From Amycolatopsis marina (lineage in GTDB: Bacteria > Actinomycetota > Actinomycetes > Mycobacteriales > Pseudonocardiaceae), in the NCBI RefSeq assembly GCF_900111885.1, contig NZ_FOKG01000012.1:171803-235802 (forward strand): 64,000 nucleotides of DNA. Reading direction: 5' to 3'. The notes below the pieces were generated by a model that did no database searches, was not told where the DNA came from, and worked only from the letters and a program-made list of their open reading frames with translations. Position numbers and translations under genes: made by a program. Positions 1-7,570 of the stretch are shown here, in pieces; the stretch's first letter is position 1; each line of letters opens with the position of its first letter.

Positions 1-483
1 CGACTGGTAAATCCGGTTACAGATTCCACAGGACAAACCCGCGGCCCATCACCCACTTAGCCCTTGCGTACTGCCCGAATCACCCAAAAGTCCTACCGCC
101 TGTGCTTACACAGGGAGACCACCAGCGGAAATTATCCCCGATGTTGTGGTGTTCCCTCTGTGCGCCCCAAACAGGTGACTCCGCGACCAGACGCAAGCAC
201 CACCAGCATGTTTTACCCCTGCACCGGCTGTGCGAATAGGCGCCACAGGGAATCGCCGACGAAGTATGGGGCCGGTCCGACAGTTACCGACCGTGATAAT
301 TGTCGTGATGCAGTCGAGATCGGTTCCTTCGTCTGTCCCATTCCCGTGAGTAGGAACAACGGGCGGTCTGACCGTCCGGCACAGCAGAGTGACCGGAGGG
401 CAGGGAGCGCCGCCGTGTCCCGTGGCTACGATGAGCGCCCGCCGGAAGGGTTTTTCACAGGTCGGCGACCGGGACCCGGCGGG
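1..483. other. Intergenic region without a recognisable gene
   Basis: I find no convincing gene here. Open frames exist on both strands, but they lack a ribosome binding site, actinobacterial third-position GC bias and any recognisable motif. The first 330 bases are less GC-rich than the rest of the window. No tRNA-like cloverleaf was found by eye. The stretch leads into the truncated symporter gene remnant that follows, so it may be the scar of the deletion that removed most of that gene. Confidence 0.5.
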
Positions 484-762
484 TGGAAGCGGTTCAACAC
501 CACCGGCGTCCTCCGGGGCATCTACGGCGGCCTCGGGGCGTGCCTGATCCTGGTGTTCTTCTCCCGCGTCGTCCTCCGGCTCACCCGACCCGACCTTCCC
601 GGCGTCGACTTCCACTGGCTCCCCCTGCGCAACCCCGGGCTGGTCTCGATTCCGTTCTCCTTCCTCTGCGGCTTCCCCGGGACGGTCCCGCCAGGTGGAC
701 AAGGCCGACCCGCGCAGGCAGGCGAAATGGAGGTCCGTTCACTCACCGGAAACCGTTCCTGA
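484..762 (+). pseudogene. 3' remnant of a cation/acetate symporter gene (ActP-like)
   Basis: Only the last roughly 90 codons of a sodium:solute (acetate) symporter can be read. The frame starts with WKRFNTTGVLRGIYGGLGAC, a transmembrane segment, then gives FHWLPLRNPGLVSIPFSFL and ends with EMEVRSLTG. These three blocks in this order match my memory of the C-terminus of actinobacterial ActP/SLC5-family acetate permeases. Between the last two blocks the frame is disturbed: VDKADPRRQA is read in the +2 frame at about 695-725, while the frame before and after gives unrelated residues, so at least two compensating indels are present. About 450 residues of the normal protein are missing and nothing upstream resembles them. 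Evidently non-functional. Confidence 0.7.
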
Positions 763-769
763 GAGCCTC

Positions 770-1939
770 GTGGGTGTGAGTGACACTCGTACGGAGATCC
801 GCCGCTTCCTGGACCGGCATCCGCTGCCGACACCGTGCCTGGTCATCGATGTCGACGCGGTGCGCCAGCGCTTCCGGGAACTGGCCACGGCTTTCGGCGC
901 CGCCGGTGGAGCGCGCGTCTACTTCGCGGTCAAGGCCTGCCCGGAACCCGCTGTGCTTTCCGCGCTCATCGCCGAGGGAGCGCACTTCGACGTGGCCAGC
1001 CCCGGCGAGATCGACCTTTGCCTGAGTCGGGGTGCCCCCGCGACCTCCCTCTCGTACGGCAACCCGATCAAGAAGGCCTCCGCCATCGCCCGCGCGCACG
1101 CCGCGGGCGTGCGTGAGTTTGTCTGCGACGCGGAGAGCGACCTGGACCACATCGCCCAGCACGCACCGGGGGCGGAGGTCTCCGTCCGGCTGCTGGTCGA
1201 CGCCCCCGACTCGGTCACCCCGTTCGGTTCGAAGTTCGGCTGCGAGCCCGAGGTCGCGGCACGCCTGCTGAGCAAGGCAGGTGAACTCGGTCTCGACCCA
1301 GCCGGACTGAGCTTCCACGTCGGCTCCCAGCAACTCGACGTCAAGGCATGGGATCTCGCGATCGCCACCGCGGCGAAGGTGGCCGCGGCGGCAGGCGGCA
1401 CCGTACGCAGGCTCAATCTCGGTGGCGGGTACGCGATCCCCTACCGTGAGCCGGCCCCAGCACTCACCAAGTACGCAGAGCAGGCCGCCGTTTCGCTGCG
1501 GTCGCACTTCGGCGATGCCACCCCCGAACTGCTGATCGAACCCGGCAGAGCCGTGGTCGCCGATGCGGGGCTGATCCGCACCGAGGTCGTGTTGGTGACC
1601 CGTAGACGGGCAGCCGACCCCCGCAGGTGGGTCTATCTCGACATCGGCAGGTACAACGGACTGGCGGAGGCCGAGAACGAGGCGATCGCCTACCGTGTCG
1701 AGCGCGCGGGGGGAGATCGCGGTGAGCCGGAAGGGCCGGTCGTGCTCGCGGGTCCGACCTGCGACGGGGACGACGTGCTGTACCAGGACACGCCGTACCA
1801 GTTGCCGTTGTCGCTCCAGCCGGGTGATCAACTCGACATTCCCGGAACCGGCGCGTACACGGCGAGCTACTCCTCGGTCGCCTTCAATGGGATCGAGCCG
1901 CTACGAACGTACTGCGTTTCAGGAGGGAGATTGATTTGA
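770..1939 (+). CDS. Type III PLP-dependent decarboxylase (ornithine/lysine decarboxylase family)
   Basis: Predicted to decarboxylate ornithine or a related basic amino acid to the diamine (putrescine or cadaverine) that starts polyamine synthesis. The 389-residue protein has the alanine-racemase-like barrel of eukaryotic-type ODCs: the PLP lysine is K55 in YFAVKACPEP, HVGSQ lies at 183-187, the glycine-rich phosphate loop LGGGY at about 217-221, EPGR at 257-260, and the catalytic cysteine is C331 in GPTCDGDD. In-frame GTG codons at 770 and 776 are both possible starts, and 770 is used here. The stop overlaps the speD start and speE follows, which supports a polyamine role. Substrate choice between ornithine, lysine and diaminopimelate-like acids cannot be read directly; linkage to speD/speE favours ornithine. 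Confidence 0.85.
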   Translation: MGVSDTRTEIRRFLDRHPLPTPCLVIDVDAVRQRFRELATAFGAAGGARVYFAVKACPEPAVLSALIAEGAHFDVASPGEIDLCLSRGAPATSLSYGNPIKKASAIARAHAAGVREFVCDAESDLDHIAQHAPGAEVSVRLLVDAPDSVTPFGSKFGCEPEVAARLLSKAGELGLDPAGLSFHVGSQQLDVKAWDLAIATAAKVAAAAGGTVRRLNLGGGYAIPYREPAPALTKYAEQAAVSLRSHFGDATPELLIEPGRAVVADAGLIRTEVVLVTRRRAADPRRWVYLDIGRYNGLAEAENEAIAYRVERAGGDRGEPEGPVVLAGPTCDGDDVLYQDTPYQLPLSLQPGDQLDIPGTGAYTASYSSVAFNGIEPLRTYCVSGGRLI

Positions 1940-2352
1940 CGAGGGTATGCCCCGCACCACCGGACACCGAAGGGCAGACTCCGGTCGGCCTGTTCGCGGG
2001 CAAGCACGTGCTCGCCGAACTGGAGGGCGTGGACGAGACCGTACTCGACAACGCCGATCTGCTGCGGCAGGTGCTCGCGGAGGTACTGACGCAGGCGGGT
2101 GCGACGGTTCGTGAGGTGATCGCCCACAGCTTCGAACCACAGGGCGTCACGGTGCTCGCGATGCTCGCCGAGTCCCACGCTTCCGTGCACACCTATCCCG
2201 AGATCGGTGCCGCCTTCGTCGATGTCTTCACCTGCGGCGACAAGGCGAAGCCGGAACTCGCCGTCGAGTTGCTCTCCGGTGCGCTCGGCTCCGGGTCGTT
2301 CACCATGTCCACAGTCGACCGCGGGCACGGCGCCGCGGACACGAGGAGCTAG
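1936..2352 (+). CDS. speD: S-adenosylmethionine decarboxylase proenzyme
   Basis: Makes decarboxylated AdoMet, the aminopropyl donor for spermidine. At 138 residues it is the size of the prokaryotic class 1 enzyme. The self-processing site is LAESHASVHTYPE: cleavage is expected between E79 and S80, with S80 becoming the pyruvoyl cofactor. H85 and C100 (in FTCGD) are at the positions of the processing and proton-donor residues. The start is a TTG that overlaps the TGA of the decarboxylase gene (TTGA) and sits six bases after AGGAGGGAG, so the two genes are translationally coupled. speE begins four bases after this stop. Confidence 0.92.
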   Translation: MTRVCPAPPDTEGQTPVGLFAGKHVLAELEGVDETVLDNADLLRQVLAEVLTQAGATVREVIAHSFEPQGVTVLAMLAESHASVHTYPEIGAAFVDVFTCGDKAKPELAVELLSGALGSGSFTMSTVDRGHGAADTRS

Positions 2353-2356
2353 TCCC

Positions 2357-3214
2357 ATGCCCCAGGAGATCACCGAACCGCTGGGCCCCGGCCTTTCCCG
2401 GACCTGGGAGCTGTCCGAGGTGCTGCTGGACACCCGAACCCAGTTCCAGCACGTGGTGATCGGTCGTACCAACCAGGGCATCTCACTGTTCTGTGACAAC
2501 GACCGGCAGAGCACCGACGAAAGTCAGCTCGTCTACCACGAGGCGCTTCTGGTGCCCGCGATGCTGCTGGCCGAGCAGGTTCGCCGGGTGCTCATCATCG
2601 GCTCCAGCGAGGGGGTCCTCAGCCAGCTCGCCGTCGCGCACGGTGCGGAGCAGGTGGATCACGTCGACATCGACCGCGAGGCCGTCGCCGCCTGTGCGCG
2701 ATGGCTGCCCTACGGCTATACGCCGGAGGAGCTGGCCGCGGCGGAACAGGGCGCGGGCGCGGTACGCGTGCACTACCGGGACGGCTGGGAGTTCCTGGCC
2801 GAGACAGCGAACGGGCACATCCGGTACGACGTGGTCGTGATCGACCTTCCGGACGAGAACGCCGACGCCGACGCACAGCACAATCGCTTGTACGGCAAGG
2901 ATTTCCTGACCCGGTGCGCTGGGGTGCTCGAACCGGGCGGCGTCTTGGTCGCCCAGGCCGGCTGCCCGACGCTGTGGCGAAACCAGACACTGCGCGAGGC
3001 CTGGCGCCGGTTCCACGAGGTGTTCGGAACCGTGGTCTATTACGGTTCCGACGAGCACGAGTGGGCGTTCCTCAGTGGACGGACCGATCGACTGGACGCG
3101 CCAGTGCCCCAGTTGATCCGGAAACTGCCCGACGCGGCCTACCAACCATCCACTCTGGACGCGGACTCGCTGCGCGGGTGCACGGTCGCGCCGTTGAGCA
3201 TCCGGCAGGGATGA
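2357..3214 (+). CDS. speE: Spermidine synthase-like aminopropyltransferase
   Basis: Expected to transfer the aminopropyl group from decarboxylated AdoMet to the diamine made by the first gene. The 285-residue protein has the Rossmann fold of the family: YHEALLVPAM (60-69), an acidic ribose-binding residue in HVDIDREAV, and an acidic active-site loop VVIDLPDEN (160-168). The nucleotide loop reads IIGSSEG instead of the usual GGGDGG, and the DSSDP-type loop is altered to DLPDE, so the acceptor could differ from putrescine. It is the last gene of the three-gene operon. Its TGA abuts the stop codon of the convergent DUF3817 gene. Confidence 0.85.
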   Translation: MPQEITEPLGPGLSRTWELSEVLLDTRTQFQHVVIGRTNQGISLFCDNDRQSTDESQLVYHEALLVPAMLLAEQVRRVLIIGSSEGVLSQLAVAHGAEQVDHVDIDREAVAACARWLPYGYTPEELAAAEQGAGAVRVHYRDGWEFLAETANGHIRYDVVVIDLPDENADADAQHNRLYGKDFLTRCAGVLEPGGVLVAQAGCPTLWRNQTLREAWRRFHEVFGTVVYYGSDEHEWAFLSGRTDRLDAPVPQLIRKLPDAAYQPSTLDADSLRGCTVAPLSIRQG

Positions 3215-3556
3215 TCAGATCTTCTGGCCTGCCTGGACCCGGCGAGTCACCGCCCGCTCGACGACGAAGGACACGAACGGCACACAGCCTGCCAGCAGGA
3301 CGCCGACCGTCCCCTTCACCGACCACCGCGCCTTGATCGCCAGGTCAACGGTGAGGACCAGGTAGACCATGTACACCACGCCGTGGATCGGCGAGTAGAC
3401 AGCGGAGGGACCCGGGTTGCCGAAGGCGTAGCGCCACACCATCACGACGACCAGACCGAGCAGGCCGACGCCGGTGACATAGGCGGCGATACGGAAGCGG
3501 GACAGGGGCCCCCGTAGCGCGCTCGTCGGGGTCGATTCGTCAGTTCGCGTCGTCAT
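3215..3556 (-). CDS. DUF3817 integral membrane protein
   Basis: A 113-residue protein with three probable transmembrane segments (RIAAYVTGVGLLGLVVVMVW, a central stretch around SPIHGVVYMVYLVLTVDLAI, and VKGTVGVLLAGCVPFVSFVV). The pattern, with SPIHGVVYM in the middle, is that of the DUF3817 family, small membrane proteins common in Actinobacteria, where they often lie near respiratory or division genes. The biochemical role is unknown. It lies just downstream of the next minus-strand membrane gene with a 27-base gap, so the two are probably co-transcribed. Confidence 0.75.
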   Translation of the reverse strand: MTTRTDESTPTSALRGPLSRFRIAAYVTGVGLLGLVVVMVWRYAFGNPGPSAVYSPIHGVVYMVYLVLTVDLAIKARWSVKGTVGVLLAGCVPFVSFVVERAVTRRVQAGQKI

Positions 3557-3583
3557 GGTGGTGCGCGCCCTCTCTCGGATGAA

Positions 3584-4048
3584 CTATCGGTCCTGCTGGT
3601 CACGGCGGTGCAGCTCGGCCAGGTAGCGGTTGTAGGCCGCGAGCTCGTCATCGGGCTCACCGTCGTCTGCCGGTCCCCGGCGCCCCGCGGCGGACTGGGC
3701 CGGTACCGCGTCCGCGGGAGGCGGCGAGTGGCCCCACTCCCGTCGCCCGCTCGTCCTGACTCGCTCGCCGACGGCGCCGTCAGCATCATCAGCGCCGTCA
3801 GCGCCGTTCTCGGACGCCGCCTGCTCTTCGGCCGCGCGCCGGCTCAGGACGCGGATCCGCCAGAACATGAAAGCGGGGAAGAGCCCGAACAGCGGCCATT
3901 GCAGGACGTAGCCGAGATTCTGGTAGGTGCCACCCGCCGAGGAGAACCGCTCCCACTGCCACCACGCGAGGCCACAGCAGAGGACGAGGCTCAGCACGCA
4001 GACGCCCGCGATCGCGAGACGCCGGAAGACCGTGGAGCCGAAATGCAC
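3584..4048 (-). CDS. Conserved actinobacterial membrane protein
   Basis: A 154-residue protein beginning at GTG. An N-terminal hydrophobic segment (about residues 11-29) is followed by WWQWERF and a second hydrophobic stretch ending FPAFMFWRIRVL. The rest is a charged, alanine-rich cytoplasmic tail ending ELAAYNRYLAELHRRDQQDR. The first 60 residues recall the N-terminus of SURF1-like proteins, but the full SURF1 domain is absent. Similar two-segment proteins with an AAYNRYLAxL tail are, to my recollection, conserved across Actinobacteria without known function. Probably in one transcript with the DUF3817 gene. Confidence 0.7.
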   Translation of the reverse strand: MHFGSTVFRRLAIAGVCVLSLVLCCGLAWWQWERFSSAGGTYQNLGYVLQWPLFGLFPAFMFWRIRVLSRRAAEEQAASENGADGADDADGAVGERVRTSGRREWGHSPPPADAVPAQSAAGRRGPADDGEPDDELAAYNRYLAELHRRDQQDR

Positions 4049-4101
4049 GTTTCGACGCTAGCACTCGACGTGCTATGGGCCGATTCAGGCCCGGGGTCGC
4101 C

Positions 4102-5025
4102 TCACCCGCGCTGGGCGCCCGCCGCGTAGCCGTCAGCGAGACCGAAAACCTTCTGCGCGTACTCGACCGAGTTGTTGTACGACATGATCCCGGCCCACCA
4201 GCCCTCGGCGCTGGCCATGTTCCGGTCGTTGACACACAGATAGCGCGCGGCGGCGAGCGCCGCGTCGTCGATCTGCTGCGGATCGCCGCGGCCGTCCCCG
4301 TCGCCGTCGGCCGCGTACCGGGCCCAGGTGGAGGGGATGAACTGCATCGGGCCGACCGCGCGGTCGTGAGTGGGATCACCGTCGAGCCTGCCGCCGTCGC
4401 TGTCGGAGATCGCCTGCACTCCGGGAGAACCGTCCAGCGGAACGCCGATGATCGGCTTGGATGGCCTGCCGTCCTCACCGAGCGTCGCACCACCGTAACG
4501 GCCGTGGTTGGACTCGATCCGGCCGATCCCGGCGAGCGTGGCCCAGGAGACCTTGCACTCCGGCTGCGCCGACCGCAGTGCGAGCTCGGCGTTGCCGTAC
4601 GCCATCAGCGCCCTGGCCGGCACGTCGACCGCGGCGGAGGTGCGTTCCGCCCACTCTTCGAGGGAAGCGGGGCCGCTACGCCGCTCGGTTTGTTCCTGGC
4701 GTTCCCCGGCACCTGTGCCAGCTGGGGCACGTCCGCCTGCCAGTGGCGTCTTCACCGGCGCGGCACTTCCCGGCTCAACCGGCGCGGCCACGATCTCCAG
4801 TGCGGGGATCTCGGTGGTGGTCGGTGCGGCGTCCGGGGTCGCGACGCTGGTCACCAGCCACATACCGCCCACCGCCATCGACAGCACGACCACGACGATG
4901 GCCAGCCTGCCGAGGACGGCGAAGCCCGGGCCCCGTGGCCGCGGCCGGTCGGCGACAGCGCCGTCCGGACCCGGAACCTCGGGGTGGTCGCCGGTCTCCT
5001 CCACTGAATCGGGCGTGCCGCGCAC
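4102..5025 (-). CDS. Membrane-anchored lytic murein transglycosylase
   Basis: Predicted to cleave peptidoglycan glycan strands between MurNAc and GlcNAc at the outer face of the membrane. The 307 residues consist of a short cytoplasmic leader, one membrane anchor (about 39-60), a low-complexity Pro/Ala/Glu linker to about 120, and a C-terminal lysozyme-like domain of the MltB/SLT type. The catalytic acid is E171 in GIGRIESNHGRYGG. GPMQFIPSTWARYAADGDGD and AGIMSYNNSVEYAQKV are the substrate-cleft motifs of the family. The start is GTG with GGAGG nine bases upstream. No partner gene is adjacent; a housekeeping cell-wall remodelling role is likely. Confidence 0.85.
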   Translation of the reverse strand: MRGTPDSVEETGDHPEVPGPDGAVADRPRPRGPGFAVLGRLAIVVVVLSMAVGGMWLVTSVATPDAAPTTTEIPALEIVAAPVEPGSAAPVKTPLAGGRAPAGTGAGERQEQTERRSGPASLEEWAERTSAAVDVPARALMAYGNAELALRSAQPECKVSWATLAGIGRIESNHGRYGGATLGEDGRPSKPIIGVPLDGSPGVQAISDSDGGRLDGDPTHDRAVGPMQFIPSTWARYAADGDGDGRGDPQQIDDAALAAARYLCVNDRNMASAEGWWAGIMSYNNSVEYAQKVFGLADGYAAGAQRG

Positions 5026-5128
5026 GAAATGAGCCTCCAGCGTGAGAGCCGTTTAGCAGAACAACGATCCCGCGCAGGTTAGCGTTACGCATCGATTTCC
5101 GCCGGAGCCGTGCCGGGCGGGACAGCGG

Positions 5129-5614
5129 TCAGCTGGCGGCGTCGCGGCGCTGCCTGGCGAGTCTGGCGACACACCACGCGGGCGCACTGCCCCTGCGCAG
5201 GTGCTCCAGCACCGTCAGCGGGCCGAGCCGCCTGGCCAGATCGGACGGTGCCAGTCCGGCCGCCCGGTAGTCGAGGGCGCGCTGGTCGAGCGGGCTGATC
5301 CCCGCGTCCCACCACTGCGCGGCCTCGGCGACATCGCCGATCATCTGCCACCAGCCCGCAGCGGCGGCGAGCAGGTCCTCAGGGACCTCGGGCAGCCTCG
5401 CGCGCATCGCGGCGAGGTAGCTGGGATCCGCATCCACCTGTGCCCACGTGGCGGCACCGGAACGCTTGCGCTGGCCGGGAATGCCCGGCGCGGACTGGGG
5501 TGCGTCGGCCAGCCAGGCCGAGGCGATCTGGTTGATCTCGCGGTCCTCCGCGCTCTGCTCGCGCTCGGCCGCCCACTGCTGGATCAACGCGTCCACTCCG
5601 GGATCTCCGGTCAT
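5129..5614 (-). CDS. Hypothetical protein, 161 residues
   Basis: I do not recognise this family. The soluble protein has a charged N-terminal helix (GVDALIQQWAAEREQSAEDREINQI) spread over about residues 5-30, followed by a tryptophan-rich region (WWQMIGDVAEAAQWWDAG) and an arginine-rich tail. ATG at 5614 was chosen over upstream in-frame codons because GGAGGA lies at the right distance. There is no signal peptide or membrane segment. The upstream region carries a perfect inverted repeat, so it may be individually regulated. Confidence 0.7.
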   Translation of the reverse strand: MTGDPGVDALIQQWAAEREQSAEDREINQIASAWLADAPQSAPGIPGQRKRSGAATWAQVDADPSYLAAMRARLPEVPEDLLAAAAGWWQMIGDVAEAAQWWDAGISPLDQRALDYRAAGLAPSDLARRLGPLTVLEHLRRGSAPAWCVARLARQRRDAAS

Positions 5615-5842
5615 CCCTGCCTCCTCCGCAACGCACACTGCTGTAGGCCAGAACTGGTCGTGACTTGAGACGTGTAGAGCAATCCTGTCTGCGTGGTGAT
5701 GGCCCCGCGACCACCAACCGATCACGCAATGTGAGCACCGTAGGACCGCGCCCCTGGTATCCGCCAGACCTCCGGTACGACGAATTCCTCGACCAGCGCC
5801 TTTTGCGGGCCAATCCACCCGGATGGTGGAGTAATCCCGGAC

Positions 5843-5871
5843 ACTACTCACGGGTACTAACAATGAGTAGT
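5843..5871. repeat. Inverted repeat, ACTACTCA / TGAGTAGT
   Basis: Perfect 8-bp arms separated by 13 bases, lying between the 161-residue gene (starts 5614, minus strand) and the 55-residue membrane protein gene. It could be an operator of the downstream minus-strand gene. The rest of 5615-5890 holds no gene that I can support. Confidence 0.5.
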
Positions 5872-5891
5872 CACTACCGGAAGTGAACAGC

Positions 5892-5930
5892 ACAACGACC
5901 GGCACCACTATCGTGGTCCCGGCCGGTTGT
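5892..5930 (-). terminator. Probable terminator of the 55-residue membrane protein gene
   Basis: An imperfect hairpin with paired blocks ACAAC, CCGG and ACCAC around the loop TATC begins ten bases after the stop codon of the small minus-strand gene. There is no T-run, as is usual in actinomycetes. Confidence 0.5.
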
Positions 5931-5940
5931 GCGTCTGAGA

Positions 5941-6108
5941 TCAGGCGAACAAGCTCTTCACAAAGGTGACGATGGCTTCCGCGCCATCACGCAACCAGCC
6001 CAGGGCCGTCTGCACGGCCTCTGCCGACTGGGTGGGCTGAGTTATCAGCAGGAACAGCACAAGGGCCACGACGCCGATCACGAGAACGTTCTTGATTGCC
6101 GGCGACAT
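5941..6108 (-). CDS. Small single-pass membrane protein, 55 residues
   Basis: This gene is too short for most gene finders but has every sign of being real. ATG at 6108 is preceded by GGAGCT, the codons are GC-biased at the third position, and a terminator-like hairpin follows the stop. The product starts MSPAIKNVLVIGVVALVLF, one transmembrane segment (about residues 5-23), then has ITQPTQSAEAVQTALGWL and ends IVTFVKSLFA, an amphipathic helix. Proteins of this size with the pattern LFFLIxQPxxSAxAV are, from memory, widespread in Actinobacteria and of unknown function. It may bind or modify membrane complexes; nothing adjacent fixes a role. Confidence 0.8.
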   Translation of the reverse strand: MSPAIKNVLVIGVVALVLFLLITQPTQSAEAVQTALGWLRDGAEAIVTFVKSLFA

Positions 6109-6397
6109 AGCTCCATCCGATCAGCTGTCGTCGGCCCCGCCCGAGTCCGCGCCCCTGTCGAGGCCGTTGCCGAACCCTGCCGGAGCCCGGTGGTTCCCAT
6201 CGAGCTCGATCATTCTCCCCGGCGGTGACGGGGATGGGAAACATGATCGCACTAATGAGTGGACCTGCCTACGTCCGATTACTCATCCGACTCCCCCTAT
6301 CGGGGGGTCCGACCCCCACTGTAGAAGAAGAACAGCGCTCGACCCACCCGGACACGCGGGATGGGCCGAGCCGTCGTGGACACCCATTCGGTGTCGG
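6109..6397. other. Intergenic region with G/C hairpins
   Basis: This gap lies between two minus-strand genes. C-runs at 6293-6297 and 6313-6317 can each pair with the G-run at 6303-6307, giving mutually exclusive short hairpins that probably terminate the CoA-transferase transcript. ATGAGT (6255-6260) and ACTCAT (6281-6286) form a second, weaker inverted repeat. A 30-codon minus-strand frame (MIELDGNHRAP...) ends just before the small membrane gene, but its ribosome binding site is too close to the ATG to trust. Confidence 0.4.
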
Positions 6398-7540
6398 TCA
6401 GTTCACCGCGCCCGCCGAACGCAGCGCCGCGACGTCCTGGTCGCTCAGGCCGAATTCCGCGAGCACATCGGCCGTGTCCGCACCCTTTTCGTGCGGGGCC
6501 TCGGGCACGCCCGGCGGGGTCCGATCGAACTTGGGGCCGGGCGCGGGCTGGACCGTGCCGTCGATCTCCACGAAGGTGCCCCTCGCGACGTTGTGCGGAT
6601 GCCCGGCCGCCTCCCACGGCGAGAGCACGGGCGTGAGGCAGGCATCGCTGCCTTCCGCCTTGGCCACCAGTTCGTCCCTCGTGTACCTGCCGATCGCCGT
6701 GGCCAGGATCTCCCGCAGCCGCGGCCACTCGTTCTTATCCAGATGAAACGGCAACTCATCGGCATCCAGTTCGAGCACCCGGACCAGGTCTGCCCAGAAC
6801 CGCATCTCGATCGCGCCGACCGCGACGTACTTGCCGTCCGCGGTCTCGTACGTGTCGTAGAAGGGGGCTCCCCCGTCGAGCATGTTCTCCCCACGTTCGC
6901 CCGCCCACACGCCGGACGCGCGCAACCCGTGCAGGTGCGTGGTGAGCAGCGCGGCGCCGTCCACCATCGAGGCATCGACGACCTGTCCCTGTCCGGACGA
7001 TGTGCGTTCGTACAGGGCCGCGAGGACACCCATCGCGAGGAACAGCCCGCCGCCGCCGAAGTCGCCAACCAGGTTCAGCGGCGGCACCGGCCGTTCCCCC
7101 GCGCGGCCAATCGGTTCGAGAGCTCCGGCGAGGCCGATGTAGTTGATGTCGTGCCCCGCGGCCGTCGCCATCGGGCCGTCCTGGCCCCAGCCGGTCATCC
7201 GGCCGTAAACCAGGCGGGGATTGCGCGCCCGCACCTCGTCCGGCCCGAGGCCGAGACGTTCGGCGACGCCGGGCCGGAAGCCCTCGATGAGCACGTCGGC
7301 CTTCTCCGCGAGCCGCAGGACGAGCTCGACTCCCTCGGCGGTCTTCGTGTTCACCCCGATCGTGCGCCTGCTACGCAGCAATGGGTCGTTGGAGAAGCCG
7401 ATCACGTCCTCGCCGGGCTTCGCGCGATCGACTCTGATCACCTCGGCGCCGAGATCGGCGAGCATGGTGCAGGCGAACGGCGCGGGCGCGAGCCCGGCCA
7501 GCTCGATGACCTTCAGACCGGCCAGCGGGCCACCACTCAT
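6398..7540 (-). CDS. CaiB/BaiF family protein, alpha-methylacyl-CoA racemase-like
   Basis: A class III CoA-transferase fold of 380 residues. It most resembles alpha-methylacyl-CoA racemases (AMACR/MCR), which epimerise 2-methylacyl-CoA thioesters so that they can enter beta-oxidation. H130 in GHDINYIGL and D160 in VGDFGGGG match the catalytic His/Asp pair of mycobacterial MCR (H126/D156). N-terminal GLKVIELAGLAPAPF and the FRPGVAERLGLG motif are also typical. ATG at 7540 has AAGGAA upstream. It follows the acyl-CoA dehydrogenase gene by 30 bases and is probably co-transcribed, which suggests a branched-chain acyl-CoA degradation unit controlled by the divergent TetR gene. Confidence 0.85.
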   Translation of the reverse strand: MSGGPLAGLKVIELAGLAPAPFACTMLADLGAEVIRVDRAKPGEDVIGFSNDPLLRSRRTIGVNTKTAEGVELVLRLAEKADVLIEGFRPGVAERLGLGPDEVRARNPRLVYGRMTGWGQDGPMATAAGHDINYIGLAGALEPIGRAGERPVPPLNLVGDFGGGGLFLAMGVLAALYERTSSGQGQVVDASMVDGAALLTTHLHGLRASGVWAGERGENMLDGGAPFYDTYETADGKYVAVGAIEMRFWADLVRVLELDADELPFHLDKNEWPRLREILATAIGRYTRDELVAKAEGSDACLTPVLSPWEAAGHPHNVARGTFVEIDGTVQPAPGPKFDRTPPGVPEAPHEKGADTADVLAEFGLSDQDVAALRSAGAVN

Positions 7541-7570
7541 TGCGGTTCCTTTCTGTGTCTTCCGGGCGGA

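Noticed and set aside
64..762. A 232-codon frame read as one protein
   Set aside because: Only its last third is recognisable, as a frameshifted symporter remnant. The first two thirds have no coding signal or start site.
6120..6212. A 30-codon minus-strand frame (MIELDGNHRAP...) just upstream of the small membrane protein gene
   Set aside because: The purine-rich stretch touches the ATG, leaving no spacing, and there is no recognisable family. Exact ends are approximate.
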